Assembly: GCF_028609805.1 (NCBI RefSeq)
Contig: NZ_CP063189.1
Location: 1,860,001 to 1,924,000 of the forward strand
Reading direction: 5' to 3'
Source of the DNA: Corynebacterium massiliense DSM 45435
GTDB taxonomy: Bacteria > Actinomycetota > Actinomycetes > Mycobacteriales > Mycobacteriaceae
Length of the DNA stretch: 64,000 bases
Notes under the pieces: generated by a model
What the model was told of the DNA's origin: nothing
What the model saw: only the letters and a program-made list of their open reading frames with translations
The model's database searches: none
Translations under genes and position numbers: made by a program
Shown here: positions 11,905 to 21,228 of the stretch, piece after piece
Layout: every line of letters begins with the position of its first letter
How positions within the stretch are numbered: position 1 is the first letter of the stretch

Positions 11905-13335
11905 CTAGAGGATCTCACCCGGCTTGTACGCGGCGGCCTCCGGGTTGGCCTGGGCCAGCTTGTCGATGCGCGCGAGCACCGCCTCCACCTGCGACTCGGC
12001 GGCGCCGATGAAGGCGTGCTTGTCCTCCAGGGCGCGGTCCAGCTGCTCCTTGTCCAGCGGCAGGCGGTCGTCGGCGGCGAGCCGCTCGACCAAGTCCTGC
12101 TCGGCGCCGTTTTCGCGCATGTTGAGCGCGACCGCCACCGCGTTTTCCTTGATCACCTCGTGAGCGGTCTCGCGGCCGACGCCGGCGCGCACCGCCGCCA
12201 TGAGGATGCGGGTGGTGGCCAGGAAGGGCAGGTAGCGCTCCAGCTCGCGGTCGATCATCGCCGGGAAGGCGCCGAATTCCTCGAGCACGGTGAGGAAGGT
12301 TTCGAACTGGCCGTCGATGGCGAAGAAGGAGTCCGGCAGGGCCACGCGGCGCACCACGGAGCAGAAGACGTCGCCCTCATTCCACTGCTGGCCGGACAGG
12401 TCCGCCACCATGGTGAGGTAACCGCGGAGGATGACCTGGAAGCCGCCGACGCGCTCGCACGAGCGGGCGTTCATCTTGTGCGGCATGGCCGACGAACCGA
12501 CCTGGCCCTCCTTGAACCCCTCGGTCACGGTCTCATTGCCGGCCATCAGGCGAATGGTCGTAGCCAGTGAGCTGGGCCCAGCGCCGAGCTCCACCAGCGC
12601 GGAGACCGCGTCGTAGTCCAGGGTGCGCGGGTAGACCTGCCCGACGGAGTCGAAGATCTCGCCGAAGCCCAAGTACTCCGCAATGGACTTTTCCAGCTGG
12701 GCGAGCTTCTCCTCAGAGCCGCCCATGAGATCCAGCATGTCCTGCGCGGTGCCCATCGGGCCCTTGATGCCGCGCAGCGGGTAACGCTGGCGCAGCTCGT
12801 CGACGCGCTGCACGGCGATAAGCATCTCGTTGGCCGCCGAGGCGAACCGCTTGCCCAACGTCGTGGCCTGGGCCGCCACGTTGTGGGAGCGCCCCGCCAT
12901 GACCTGTGCCTGGTACTGGCCCGCCAGCTTGCCGATGTGCACCAGCACCGCAATCGCCTTGCCGTAGATCAGGTCGAGGGAGGTGCGAATCTGCAGCTGC
13001 TCGACGTTTTCGGTGAGGTCGCGGCTGGTCATCCCCTTGTGGATGTGCTCGTGCCCGGCCAGGGCGTTGAACTCCTCGATGCGCGCCTTCACGTCGTGGC
13101 GCAGCACGCGCTCGCGCTCGGCGATGGAGTCCACGTCGACGTCCTCAACGACCTTTTCGTAAGCGTCGATCGCCTCCTGCGGGATGTCCACGCCCAGATC
13201 CTTTTGGGCGCGCATCACCGCAATCCACAGGCGGCGCTCGAGAACGATTTTGTGCTCCGGGCTCCAGATGTTGCTGAGCTCCGGCGAAGCGTAGCGCGTG
13301 GACAGGACATTCGAGATCAGATTCTTTTCAGCCAC
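11905..13335 (-). CDS. purB: Adenylosuccinate lyase PurB
   Basis: Catalyses fumarate release from SAICAR and from adenylosuccinate. The fumarase/aspartase superfamily signature is present in [16 protein letters not shown] (signature loop with catalytic Ser), along with [16 protein letters not shown] and [16 protein letters not shown]. Length 476. Start: GTG at 13341 or GTG at 13335. The second ([10 protein letters not shown]) is preferred because it lies seven bases after CATAAT (13343-13348), the spacing of a leaderless start, and neither has a ribosome site. The promoter touches a perfect 13-bp dyad at 13350-13380. Confidence 0.94.
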   Translation of the reverse strand: MAEKNLISNVLSTRYASPELSNIWSPEHKIVLERRLWIAVMRAQKDLGVDIPQEAIDAYEKVVEDVDVDSIAERERVLRHDVKARIEEFNALAGHEHIHKGMTSRDLTENVEQLQIRTSLDLIYGKAIAVLVHIGKLAGQYQAQVMAGRSHNVAAQATTLGKRFASAANEMLIAVQRVDELRQRYPLRGIKGPMGTAQDMLDLMGGSEEKLAQLEKSIAEYLGFGEIFDSVGQVYPRTLDYDAVSALVELGAGPSSLATTIRLMAGNETVTEGFKEGQVGSSAMPHKMNARSCERVGGFQVILRGYLTMVADLSGQQWNEGDVFCSVVRRVALPDSFFAIDGQFETFLTVLEEFGAFPAMIDRELERYLPFLATTRILMAAVRAGVGRETAHEVIKENAVAVALNMRENGAEQDLVERLAADDRLPLDKEQLDRALEDKHAFIGAAESQVEAVLARIDKLAQANPEAAAYKPGEIL

Positions 13336-13349
13336 GCCCACGATTATGA

Positions 13350-13424
13350 CACGCGGAGGCAGCGTAACTGCCTCCGCGTGGTAACGGAGCTGCCTCCACG
13401 TGAAAAAGGGGCTGCCTCCGCGTG
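13350..13424. repeat. Four copies of a 13-bp motif with 22-bp period between purD and purB
   Basis: The motif CTGCCTCCGCGTG lies at 13368-13380 and 13412-13424, with a one-base variant (CTGCCTCCACGTG) at 13390-13402. The starts are exactly 22 bp apart. An inverted copy at 13350-13362 forms a perfect 13-bp dyad with the first direct copy, leaving a CGTAA centre. The dyad ends two bases from the CATAAT element of purB. It could be an operator array, a transcription attenuator after purD, or both; no T-run follows the hairpin on the minus strand, so a simple terminator is less likely. Confidence 0.75.
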
Positions 13425-13444
13425 GTAGAGGCGCAACCGCGCGC

Positions 13445-14719
13445 CTACACGCGGATCTCGCCCGCGGCTGCCTTCTTAGCGATGTCCGTGCGGTAGAACC
13501 CGCCCGGCAGCTCGATGCCGTCCAGCACCTCGTAGACGGCGGCGCGGGCAGCGTCGATGCTTTCTCCCTTGCCCACTACGCCGAGCACGCGCCCGCCGGC
13601 GGAATAGTAGGTGTCGCCCTCCTTGCGGGTACCGGCGTGGAGGACACGGGAGGCATCGTCAAGCGCGGCGCCCGTCAGCGCATCTCCCTTGCGCGGGCTG
13701 GCCGGGTAACCGCCGGCGGCGAGCACCACCATGACCGCGAAGGCGTCCTCCCACTCCAGCGGGGCAAGCTCCGCGAGCTTCCCCGTCGCGGTAGCGTACA
13801 GGGCTTCGGCCAGGGAGGACTTCAGAAGCGATAAGACCGCCTGGGTTTCCGGGTCGCCGAAGCGGCAGTTGAACTCCACGACGGCCGGACCGTCCTCGCC
13901 CCAGGCCAGGCCGGCGTACAGAAGGCCGGAGTAGGGCGTGCCGCGGCGCGCCATCTCCTGTGCCACCGGGCGGCACACCTCGTCCACGATGCGCTGGACG
14001 CCGCCTTCCGGCAGCCACGGCAGCGGCGCGTAGGCTCCCATGCCACCGGTGTTCGGGCCCGCGTCGTTGTCGTGGGCGCGCTTGTGATCCTGCGCCGGCA
14101 AAAGCGGCACGACGTCCTCCCCATCTACCAGGCAGAACAGGGAGATCTCCGGGCCAGACAGGAAGCTTTCCAAAAGCACCGGGTTGCCCGCCGCGTGGAC
14201 GGCCTGCACGTGCTCGATGGCTTCCGCGCGGTCGTCGGTGACCACGACGCCCTTGCCGCCGGCGAGGCCGTCGTCCTTCACCACGAAGTGCGGGCCAAAG
14301 CGATCGAGCGCGGCGTCGATCTCCTCCGCGCTCGCGCCCGGCGCGAGATGCTCCGCCCGCGCGGTGTTTACCCCGGCGGCGGCCATGACGTCCTTGGCAA
14401 AGGCCTTGGAGCCCTCAATCTGGGCCGCCTCTTTGCCGGGGCCGAAGACGGCAAACCCTGCCGCGCGCAGCGCGTCCGCCACGCCCGCGACCAGCGGGGC
14501 CTCTGGGCCCACGACAGCCAGGTCCGCGGCCACCTGCTGAGCCAGCTCCACGACCTGATCCGGATCGCTTGCATCCTGCAGCTCCGGGTGCACGGTGGCC
14601 TGCCCGGCCATCGCAGCGCTGCCCGGGGCGGCGTGCAGCTCGCTGACTTCAGAATCGGTGGCCAGTTTCGTGACGATGGCGTGCTCGCGGCCGCCGGTAC
14701 CAATGACGAGAATGCGCAT
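13445..14719 (-). CDS. purD: Phosphoribosylamine-glycine ligase PurD
   Basis: GAR synthetase, ATP-grasp enzyme of step 2 of purine synthesis. The N-terminal [15 protein letters not shown] block, [15 protein letters not shown] (ATP-grasp loop, about 145-160) and [10 protein letters not shown] are diagnostic. Length 424 is usual. The ATG at 14719 is seven bases after TAGGAT with no ribosome site, so the mRNA is probably leaderless. The gene is divergent from the HIT-protein gene and is followed by the 22-bp-period repeat before purB. Confidence 0.95.
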   Translation of the reverse strand: MRILVIGTGGREHAIVTKLATDSEVSELHAAPGSAAMAGQATVHPELQDASDPDQVVELAQQVAADLAVVGPEAPLVAGVADALRAAGFAVFGPGKEAAQIEGSKAFAKDVMAAAGVNTARAEHLAPGASAEEIDAALDRFGPHFVVKDDGLAGGKGVVVTDDRAEAIEHVQAVHAAGNPVLLESFLSGPEISLFCLVDGEDVVPLLPAQDHKRAHDNDAGPNTGGMGAYAPLPWLPEGGVQRIVDEVCRPVAQEMARRGTPYSGLLYAGLAWGEDGPAVVEFNCRFGDPETQAVLSLLKSSLAEALYATATGKLAELAPLEWEDAFAVMVVLAAGGYPASPRKGDALTGAALDDASRVLHAGTRKEGDTYYSAGGRVLGVVGKGESIDAARAAVYEVLDGIELPGGFYRTDIAKKAAAGEIRV

Positions 14720-14814
14720 GCGTCACATCCTAACGGGCACCTTTCTCACAAGGATCCGCCGATGGCGAACTCAACACACGTTGCCCGCACGCCCCCGCGG
14801 GTACCGTGTGGTGC

Positions 14815-15243
14815 ATGTCTTCTGTTTTCACCAAAATCATCAATGGAGAAATCCCGGGCCGCTTTGTCTACCGTGACGACACCGCGGTTGCCTTCCTCAC
14901 CATCGAGCCGGTCGCTTACGGCCACACGCTGATTGTCCCGGTGGAAGAGGTGGACAAGTGGACCGACCTCAAGCCGGAGCTGTGGGCGCACCTCAACGAG
15001 GTCGCGCAGAAGGTCGGCCAGGCGGTGACCGAGTCCTTCGACTGCGAGCGCGCCGGCTACCTCATCGCTGGGTTCGAGGTCCCGCACGCCCACATTCACG
15101 TCTTCCCGGCCAACGACATGTCGGGGTACTCGCTGTCCGCCGCGATGTCGGCCGACGCGACTGACGATGCCGAGATGGACAAGGCGGCCGAGAAACTCCG
15201 CGCGGCACTGGGCACCGACGCGGACGGCCGGCCGCAGGGGTAA
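14815..15243 (+). CDS. HIT (histidine triad) family protein
   Basis: 142 residues with the nucleotide-binding triad HAHIHVFP (HxHxHxxP) at about residues 88-95 and the N-terminal FTKIINGEIPGRFVYRDD block of HINT/Fhit-like hydrolases. Such enzymes usually hydrolyse AMP-lysine or other nucleoside phosphoramidates; the exact substrate is unknown. An in-frame GTG lies at 14806, but the ATG at 14815 matches the family start and is seven bases after TACCGT, so a leaderless mRNA is possible. It is divergent from purD. Confidence 0.88.
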   Translation: MSSVFTKIINGEIPGRFVYRDDTAVAFLTIEPVAYGHTLIVPVEEVDKWTDLKPELWAHLNEVAQKVGQAVTESFDCERAGYLIAGFEVPHAHIHVFPANDMSGYSLSAAMSADATDDAEMDKAAEKLRAALGTDADGRPQG

Positions 15244-15254
15244 AGCGTTGTGGC

Positions 15255-16706
15255 CTAGCTGACCGGCAGGCTCACGGTAAACACCGAGCCCTCCCCCGGT
15301 TCGGACTCGACCGTGATGGTGCCGCCGTGCTGGCTGACCAGCGACTTGACGATGGCCAGCCCCAGGCCGGACCCGCCGGTGTCACGGGTGCGGGAGCTGT
15401 CCTCCCGGTAGAAGCGCTCGAAGATGTGGCTGGCCACCTCGGGGGTCATGCCCTTGCCGTCATCGGCGACATCGATAAGCACGTGCCCGTCCTCCTGCCG
15501 CAACACGAGGGTGACGGCCGCCTCCGAACCGCCGTGGCGCAGGCCATTGGTCACTAGGTTGAGCAACACCTGATGGAGGCGATCCGGATCGCCATTGACC
15601 ACGGGCACGCTTTCGGCGCGGTTTTCCACCGCAATCTCCCGGTCCGGGAACGCCGCCCGCGCCGACGAGGCCACCGACAAGGTGAGCTCCAGCATGTCCA
15701 CCGTGCGCTTGTCTAGGCGGTTGCCCTCCGCGCGGGTGAGCGAGAGAAGGTCCTCCACCAGCAGGGACATGCGCTTCGACTCGTCGTCGATCTTGGAAAA
15801 GACGCGGTCGACGTCATCCGTCGCCCCAGAACGGTAAAGCTCCGTGTATCCGCGCAGGCTGGTCAGCGGGGTGCGCAGCTCATGGGAGGCGTCGCCGACG
15901 AACCGGCGCATCTGCTCCTCTTTATCCTGGGCTTCCAAGATGGACTGCTGCAGCCGCCCCAGCATGACGTTGAGGGACGCGGCCAGCTGGCCCACCTCCG
16001 TGTGCAGCGGCCACTCGGGCACGCGGCGGTCCAAGTCACCGCGCGCGATCTGCGTCGCGGTCTTTTCCACCACCCGCAACGGGCGTAACGCGTGGCGGAT
16101 GAAGAAGAAGCCGGCGAGCGCGATGATGAGCAGCACGACGGTGAGGATGAACACCTGGATGAGCGCGAGTCCGCGGAGGATCCCGCGCTCGTTTTCCACG
16201 TTCTTCGCCACCACCGTGAGCACACCGTCACGCTCGGTGGCCATGGCACGCCACTGGTAGTCCACCTTCGATTCCGACGTGGACCGGATGGTGCGCGGCT
16301 TGTCCCCGATGAGCAGCCGCTTGAAGTCCGGCTCGCTTTCCTGCGGGCGCAGCAGGCCGGACCGCCCCGAGTTGGTGTCCACGGTGTAGACGTAAAAGTC
16401 CGACGGCGGCCGGTTCTTCGCGCTCCCGCCGATGATGTCCGGGTTGAGCGCCCACCCGGACGACGCCTGCCGCAGATCCTCATCGACGCTGGTGTAAATG
16501 ACGTCGCGCATCAGGGAAGAGACGGCGACGGCGCTGAGCGCAAGGCCCAAGCCGGAGACCGCCACGACGATGACGACCAGCCAGGTGCGCAGCGGCATCG
16601 CCAATGGGCGCGTCCGCGCGCGCAGGCGGCTGGCGGACGTGGACTTGGCCGACGACTTCTCGGCGAAGTCTGTTTCGGCCGCTTGGCGCGTTCTACGTTT
16701 CGTCAT
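15255..16706 (-). CDS. phoS: Sensor histidine kinase, phosphate-starvation type PhoS
   Basis: 483 residues: transmembrane helix 1 (about 41-66), extracytoplasmic sensor region (67-178), helix 2 (about 180-203), HAMP linker (204-256), dimerisation domain with phospho-acceptor His275 in DASHELRTPLTS, and an ATPase domain with N-, G1- and G2-boxes (VTNGLRHGG, DVADDGKGM, GGSGLGLAIV). The order response regulator then kinase beside poxB matches the phoR-phoS locus of C. glutamicum, where PhoR and PhoS control the phosphate-starvation response; that is the basis for the name. The gap from phoR is 52 bp. Confidence 0.85.
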   Translation of the reverse strand: MTKRRTRQAAETDFAEKSSAKSTSASRLRARTRPLAMPLRTWLVVIVVAVSGLGLALSAVAVSSLMRDVIYTSVDEDLRQASSGWALNPDIIGGSAKNRPPSDFYVYTVDTNSGRSGLLRPQESEPDFKRLLIGDKPRTIRSTSESKVDYQWRAMATERDGVLTVVAKNVENERGILRGLALIQVFILTVVLLIIALAGFFFIRHALRPLRVVEKTATQIARGDLDRRVPEWPLHTEVGQLAASLNVMLGRLQQSILEAQDKEEQMRRFVGDASHELRTPLTSLRGYTELYRSGATDDVDRVFSKIDDESKRMSLLVEDLLSLTRAEGNRLDKRTVDMLELTLSVASSARAAFPDREIAVENRAESVPVVNGDPDRLHQVLLNLVTNGLRHGGSEAAVTLVLRQEDGHVLIDVADDGKGMTPEVASHIFERFYREDSSRTRDTGGSGLGLAIVKSLVSQHGGTITVESEPGEGSVFTVSLPVS

Positions 16707-16758
16707 AAACCTTGTAGGCGTGCCTGGTTAACGTGCCTTGGAAAGACGGGCGTGCGGT

Positions 16759-17466
16759 TTAGCTGCGCGGGGTGCGCAGGACGTAGCCGACGCCGCGGAC
16801 GGTGTGGATGAGCGGCTTGTCGCCGGTATCAATCTTGCGGCGCAGGTACGAAATGTAGGACTCCACCACGTTGCCGTCGCCGCCGAAGTCGTAGTGCCAC
16901 ACGTTGTCCAGGATCTTGGCCTTGGACAGGACGACCTCCTTGTTCTGCATGAGGTAGCGCAGGAGGTTGAACTCGGTCGGCGACAGGTCGATGATCTTGC
17001 CACCCTTGGTCACCTCGTGGGTGTCGTCGTTCAGGGTGAGGTCGGCGTAGGTCATGCTGGCGCCGCTTTCTTCCTCGTCCACCCCGCGGCCGCGGCGGAG
17101 GATCACGCGCAGACGGGTGATGACTTCCTCAAGGCTAAACGGCTTGGTCACGTAGTCGTCCGCGCCGATGGTCAGGCCGTGGATGCGCTGGTCCACGCTG
17201 TCCTTGGCGGTGAGGTAGAGGACCGGGCCGTCGAGGCCTTCGGTGCGGAGCTTGGCCAGAAGTTCGAAGCCGTCCATCCCTGGCATCATGACGTCCAGGA
17301 TGTACGCGTCTGGGTTTAGCTCGCGGGCGAGGCGGAGCGCCTCCGTGCCGTTGTTTGCGCTGTGCACGTCAAAGCCCTGGAACTTCAGCGAGACGGTCAG
17401 GAGCTCAACGATATTAGGCTCGTCGTCGACGACCAGAACAGTCACTTGGTCTTTGCGGTCATCCAT
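16759..17466 (-). CDS. phoR: OmpR/PhoB-type response regulator PhoR
   Basis: 235 residues. The receiver domain has the acidic pair in VVDDEP, phospho-acceptor Asp58 in ILDVMMPGMDG and Lys108 in VTKPF. The C-terminal winged-helix DNA-binding domain ends with ESYISYLRRKID and HTVRGVGYVLR. A longer in-frame start at 17517 exists, but the ATG at 17466 has GCGAGGA eight bases upstream. A TACACT -10-like element lies at 17523-17528. In corynebacteria this regulator activates phosphate-scavenging genes; named from family and neighbourhood (poxB, phoS). Confidence 0.86.
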   Translation of the reverse strand: MDDRKDQVTVLVVDDEPNIVELLTVSLKFQGFDVHSANNGTEALRLARELNPDAYILDVMMPGMDGFELLAKLRTEGLDGPVLYLTAKDSVDQRIHGLTIGADDYVTKPFSLEEVITRLRVILRRGRGVDEEESGASMTYADLTLNDDTHEVTKGGKIIDLSPTEFNLLRYLMQNKEVVLSKAKILDNVWHYDFGGDGNVVESYISYLRRKIDTGDKPLIHTVRGVGYVLRTPRS

Positions 17467-17560
17467 GAGAAAAATCCTCGCTTCAGTCGGTGAGTTGGCT
17501 AGCCCGCATGATTGCACGCCCTAGTGTAATCCCACTGGTAGGAAGCTGGACACCCGCTGG

Positions 17561-17610
17561 AAAAGAATAAAAGGGGCGTCGCCCCAGCCATGAGCTGCGA
17601 CAACGCCCCT
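17561..17610 (-). terminator. Intrinsic terminator of poxB
   Basis: On the minus strand, AGGGGCGT (17603-17610) pairs with ACGCCCCT (17572-17579), and the stem runs into TTTTATTCTTTT. Two shorter hairpins (CCCACA/TGTGGG and GGGGGATCCCCC) lie just before it, between the poxB stop and this stem. Confidence 0.85.
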
Positions 17611-17659
17611 CAACCCACACTATTGTGGGTGCTCCCCCATTGGGGGATCCCCCGCCGTC

Positions 17660-19396
17660 TTACGGGATCGGGATGTTGCGGAGGTTGGACTCCGCCATGT
17701 TCAGCATGTAGCCGACACCGCCATCCAGAACGGTCTTGGCGGCCGCGGTGGAAAAGCCCACCATCTGGTCCCAGGTGATGTTCGGCGGGATGGACAGCGC
17801 GTTCGGGTCCGTGACGATGTCAACCAGCACCGGACCGTCGAAGGCGAGCGCCTCCTTGATCTGCTGCTTCGCGGTCTTCGGATCCTCGATGCGAACGTGC
17901 TTGATGCCCACGCCCTTTGCAATCTCGGCGAAGTTGACCTGCGCGTGGTCGGTCTCGTGCTCCGGCAGGCCGGCGACGAGCATCTCGAGCTTGACCATGC
18001 CCAGCGAGGAGTTGTTGAAGCAGAACATCTTGATGGGCAGGTCGTGCTGCTTGACCGTGATGAGCTCGCCCATCAGCATGGACAGGCCGCCGTCGCCGTT
18101 GAAGGAGATGACCTGGCGGTCGCGGTTACCCGCCTGCGCGCCGATGGCCTGCGGCAGGGCGTTCGCCATCGTGCCGTGGCGGAAGGAGCCGTGCTGCTGG
18201 CGCTTGCCGTTCGGGGTGATGTAGCGCGCGCCCCACACGTTGCACATACCAGTGTCCACGGTGAAGATGGCGTCCTCGTCGGCCTCGCGGTCGATGATGT
18301 CCGCCACGAACTCCGGGTGGATCGGGGTGTGGTGCTCGATGTTGTGGGTGTAGGCCTCGACCACGTGCTTGAGCTTGCGGTGGTGCTCACGCAGCATCTT
18401 GTCCAGGAACTTGCGATCCGTCTTCTCCTCGATGTGCGGGAGAATGTTCTCGATGGTCGCGGCCACGTCGCCGGCCACCGGGTGCTGGATGGTGGTGCGG
18501 CGGCCGATGTGGCTGGCGTTGATATCGATCTGCGCGACGTTCTTGGTGGGCAGGAACTCGGTGTACGGGAAGTCGGTACCGACCAGGAGCAGCAGGTCGG
18601 CATCGTTAGTCGCGGTGTGCGCCGCGCCGTAGCCGAGGAGGCCGGACATGCCCACGTCGTACGGGTTGTCGTACTGGATGAACATCTTGCCACCCAAGGC
18701 GTGGCCCACCGGCGCCTTAATCTTTTCCGCCAGGGCGAACAGCTCGTCGCGGGCGTCCTTCGCGCCGCGGCCGGCGAAGATGGCGACCGTGTCGGCATCG
18801 TTAATCGCCTGCACCAGATCGGCGGCCTCGTGCGGATCCGGGTAGACAACCGGACGGCCGGCCGAGATCTTCGACTGGGAGAAGCGATCGTCTTCGATTT
18901 CCTGGGTGGACACGTCACCAGGGACGACAAGCACGGACACGCCGTTGCCCGCCATGGTGCTCTGCAGCGCGTGGTGCAGGATGGTCGTGCCCTGGTCAGC
19001 CGAGTTCGCCATCTCGCAGTAGCCGGAGCACTCCTGGAAGAGCATCTCCGGGTGGGTCTCCTGGAAGAAGGTGGAGCCGATCTTCGGCGACGGAATGTGG
19101 CTGGCAATGGCGAGGACCTTGGCGCCGTTGCGGTTGGCGTCGTACAGGCCCTGGATGAAGTGAGTGTTGCCCGGGCCGCAGGACGCCGCGCACACCGCGA
19201 GCTTGCCGGTGGACAGGGAGTCGGTGCCCGCGGCAAACGCAGCGGCTTCCTCGTTACGTACGTGAATCCACTCGATGTGGGACTTACGCAGCGCATCAGT
19301 AATCGGGTTGAGGGAGTCGCCGACAATACCGTAAATGCGCTCCACGCCCTGCTCTTCCAGGGTCTGAATGAGCTGTTGCGCAAAAGTCTTTGCCAT
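17660..19396 (-). CDS. poxB: Pyruvate:quinone oxidoreductase (pyruvate dehydrogenase, quinone) PoxB
   Basis: 578 residues, close to the 579 of C. glutamicum Pqo. It oxidises pyruvate to acetate and CO2 and passes electrons to the quinone pool at the membrane. Thiamine-enzyme layout: Pyr domain with the catalytic Glu50 in HVRNEEAAAFAAG, central FAD-binding domain, and PP domain with GDGGLSMLMGEL...NN, the ThDP motif. The start at 19396 follows AGGAGAAAAGCTA; an upstream in-frame start at 19462 lacks support. It is divergent from the MFS gene. Confidence 0.93.
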   Translation of the reverse strand: MAKTFAQQLIQTLEEQGVERIYGIVGDSLNPITDALRKSHIEWIHVRNEEAAAFAAGTDSLSTGKLAVCAASCGPGNTHFIQGLYDANRNGAKVLAIASHIPSPKIGSTFFQETHPEMLFQECSGYCEMANSADQGTTILHHALQSTMAGNGVSVLVVPGDVSTQEIEDDRFSQSKISAGRPVVYPDPHEAADLVQAINDADTVAIFAGRGAKDARDELFALAEKIKAPVGHALGGKMFIQYDNPYDVGMSGLLGYGAAHTATNDADLLLLVGTDFPYTEFLPTKNVAQIDINASHIGRRTTIQHPVAGDVAATIENILPHIEEKTDRKFLDKMLREHHRKLKHVVEAYTHNIEHHTPIHPEFVADIIDREADEDAIFTVDTGMCNVWGARYITPNGKRQQHGSFRHGTMANALPQAIGAQAGNRDRQVISFNGDGGLSMLMGELITVKQHDLPIKMFCFNNSSLGMVKLEMLVAGLPEHETDHAQVNFAEIAKGVGIKHVRIEDPKTAKQQIKEALAFDGPVLVDIVTDPNALSIPPNITWDQMVGFSTAAAKTVLDGGVGYMLNMAESNLRNIPIP

Positions 19397-19548
19397 TAGC
19401 TTTTCTCCTAAATTCAAAAGACAAATGTGAGGACCGCGCGCCCACGTGCGGCACGGCCACAACGCGCGCCCATGCTAGTGCTTTTTCGTCCGCGGGAACA
19501 GGTCGCCCCCACTCCGTTTTCGTGAGAATTGCGCACCACTCCGCGCAT

Positions 19549-19577
19549 GGGTGAGGTTTACCTCACCCTACCGGTAG
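19549..19577. promoter_or_regulatory. Two adjacent palindromes, probable operator of the MFS gene
   Basis: GGGTGAGGT-TT-ACCTCACCC (19549-19568) is a perfect 9-bp inverted repeat with a 2-bp centre. It is followed immediately by CTACCGGTAG (19568-19577), a perfect 10-bp palindrome. They lie 33-61 bp before the MFS ATG, just upstream of TACAGT, a likely -10. This geometry fits a TetR- or MarR-type operator over the -35 region. No regulator gene is adjacent. Confidence 0.7.
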
Positions 19578-19609
19578 TTTCTGCGCCGCGACTACAGTTG
19601 TGTCCCACC

Positions 19610-21160
19610 ATGAGCTCGTCTGCACCATCCCCCACCCCAGACCCCTCTACCACCCCACAACCGCGCCCATTTCGGCACCGCTGGGCATTCCTCGGAATCA
19701 TTTCCTTAGGTCTGCTCATGATCAGTTTGGATAACTCCATCCTGTTTACCGCCCTGCCGGTGCTGGAAGATGAGCTGTCCACCACCCCCAATCAGGCGCT
19801 GTGGGTCATCAACGCCTACCCGCTGGTGCTGTCGGGCCTGCTGCTGGGCACGGGCACGCTCGGCGACCGCATCGGCCACCGGCGGATGTTCTTGCTGGGA
19901 TTGACCATCTTCGGGTACAGCTCGCTCGCGGCGGCGTACGCGCCGACCCCGGGGTTGCTCATCGCCACGCGCGCCCTGCTCGGCATGGGTGCGGCGGTGA
20001 TGATGCCGGCCACGCTGGCGCTGATCCGCGCGACCTTCGACGACGACCGGGAGCGCAGCACCGCCATGGGCCTGTGGGGTTCTACCGGCGTGGTGGGCGC
20101 GGCCGCCGGCCCCATCCTGGGTGGTTGGTTGCTGGAGCACTTTTGGTGGGGCTCGGTTTTCCTCATCAACGTGCCCTTGTGCGCCCTCGGCATTGTGGCC
20201 ACCGTCTTGTTCGCCCCGCCCAACCACACCGACTCGGCGAGCTACTGGGACATCGTGTCCTCGCTCCTGTCGCTGGTCGCCCTATCCGGCCTCACGCTCA
20301 CCATCAAGGAGGCGACGAACCCGGATCGTTCCACCGTGGTGCTGTGCATTGCTGCCGCCGCCTCGGCCACCGCCGCGGTCTTCTTCGTCCGCCGGCAGCG
20401 CACCCTGTCGCACCCCCTGTTGACCTTCGATCTCTTCCGCAACCGGATCTTCGTCGGCGGCGTGCTGGCCGCGGGCGGGGCCATGATTGCCGTCAGCGGC
20501 ATGGAGCTTTTGACCACGCAGAACCTGCAGGTGGTCAACGGGTTCTCCCCGCTGGAGGCCGGCCTGACGCTCGCGTCGGTCACGGTCTGCGCGTTCCCCC
20601 TGTCCATCCTGGGCGGGATGTACCTGCACCGCGTGGGGTTTTTGCCGCTTATCGGCGGTGGCTTTTGCGCGGTCGCTATCGGCATGGCCGTCGCGGTGTG
20701 GGCGACCCACCTCGATTTCTTCCCCGGGCTCATCGTGGGCCTAATGATCCTGGGCGTCGGTGCCGGCTCCGTGATGTCGGTGTCTTCCATCGCGATTATC
20801 GATGCCGCCCCGCCCCACCGCTCTGGAATGGCCGCCGGCGTTGAGGAGGTCTCCTACGAGTTCGGTTCCCTTATCGCCGTGGCCACCGCCGGCAGCCTCC
20901 ACACCGCCATCGCCATCTCCCGGTACCGCGCCCACGCGGACGCTAACGGGATCGACGCCTCCGCGGACGTGTTTGCGGGCATAAAAAATCCCGCCACCGC
21001 GATGGTGGCGGGCGACGCCCTCACGGGCGCGTACACCGCGACGCTGTCGTGCCTGGCGGTCACGGCGGTTCTGCTCGCGGCCGCTACCGGGTGGTGCTTC
21101 CGGGGCAACCCGAAGAAGGCCACCGCCAGTGCCACGGCCACAGCCTCGAGGGGCCGGTAG
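19610..21160 (+). CDS. MFS drug-type exporter, DHA2 (14-helix) family
   Basis: 516 residues with about 14 hydrophobic helices. The DHA2 features SLDNSILFTALPVLEDEL in helix 1, GTLGDRIGHRRMFLLG between helices 2 and 3, and GSTGVVGAAAGPILGGWLLE (motif C, antiporter signature) are visible. Such proteins expel cationic drugs or dyes by proton exchange; the substrate is unknown. The ATG at 19610 (MSSSAPSPTP) is chosen because the upstream in-frame codons overlap the operator and -10 element. An efflux gene beside poxB is also what I recall from C. glutamicum. Confidence 0.87.
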   Translation: MSSSAPSPTPDPSTTPQPRPFRHRWAFLGIISLGLLMISLDNSILFTALPVLEDELSTTPNQALWVINAYPLVLSGLLLGTGTLGDRIGHRRMFLLGLTIFGYSSLAAAYAPTPGLLIATRALLGMGAAVMMPATLALIRATFDDDRERSTAMGLWGSTGVVGAAAGPILGGWLLEHFWWGSVFLINVPLCALGIVATVLFAPPNHTDSASYWDIVSSLLSLVALSGLTLTIKEATNPDRSTVVLCIAAAASATAAVFFVRRQRTLSHPLLTFDLFRNRIFVGGVLAAGGAMIAVSGMELLTTQNLQVVNGFSPLEAGLTLASVTVCAFPLSILGGMYLHRVGFLPLIGGGFCAVAIGMAVAVWATHLDFFPGLIVGLMILGVGAGSVMSVSSIAIIDAAPPHRSGMAAGVEEVSYEFGSLIAVATAGSLHTAIAISRYRAHADANGIDASADVFAGIKNPATAMVAGDALTGAYTATLSCLAVTAVLLAAATGWCFRGNPKKATASATATASRGR

Positions 21161-21191
21161 CACTGCGTCGCGCGGCTAGGAGGCCGTGACG

Positions 21192-21221
21192 GTTAACCGC
21201 CACGTTAACCTACCGTTAATC
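21192..21221. repeat. Three GTTAAC-type half-sites downstream of the MFS gene
   Basis: GTTAACC (21192-21198), GTTAACC (21204-21210) and GTTAATC (21215-21221) follow at 12- and 11-bp steps. The first two also form an inverted repeat (GGTTAAC/GTTAACC) that could fold as a hairpin between the MFS stop and the end of the convergent small gene. Two more copies lie upstream of that small gene at 21638-21655. Confidence 0.5.
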
Positions 21222-21228
21222 GCAGGCC

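Noticed and set aside
13350..13424. Possible CRISPR-like array
   Set aside because: Repeats are 13 bp with 9-bp spacers and one is inverted; no cas genes nearby. Better read as operator or attenuator repeats.
17897..19399. 500-codon open frame opposite poxB
   Set aside because: Antisense shadow of a clear gene; no ribosome site and no family pattern.
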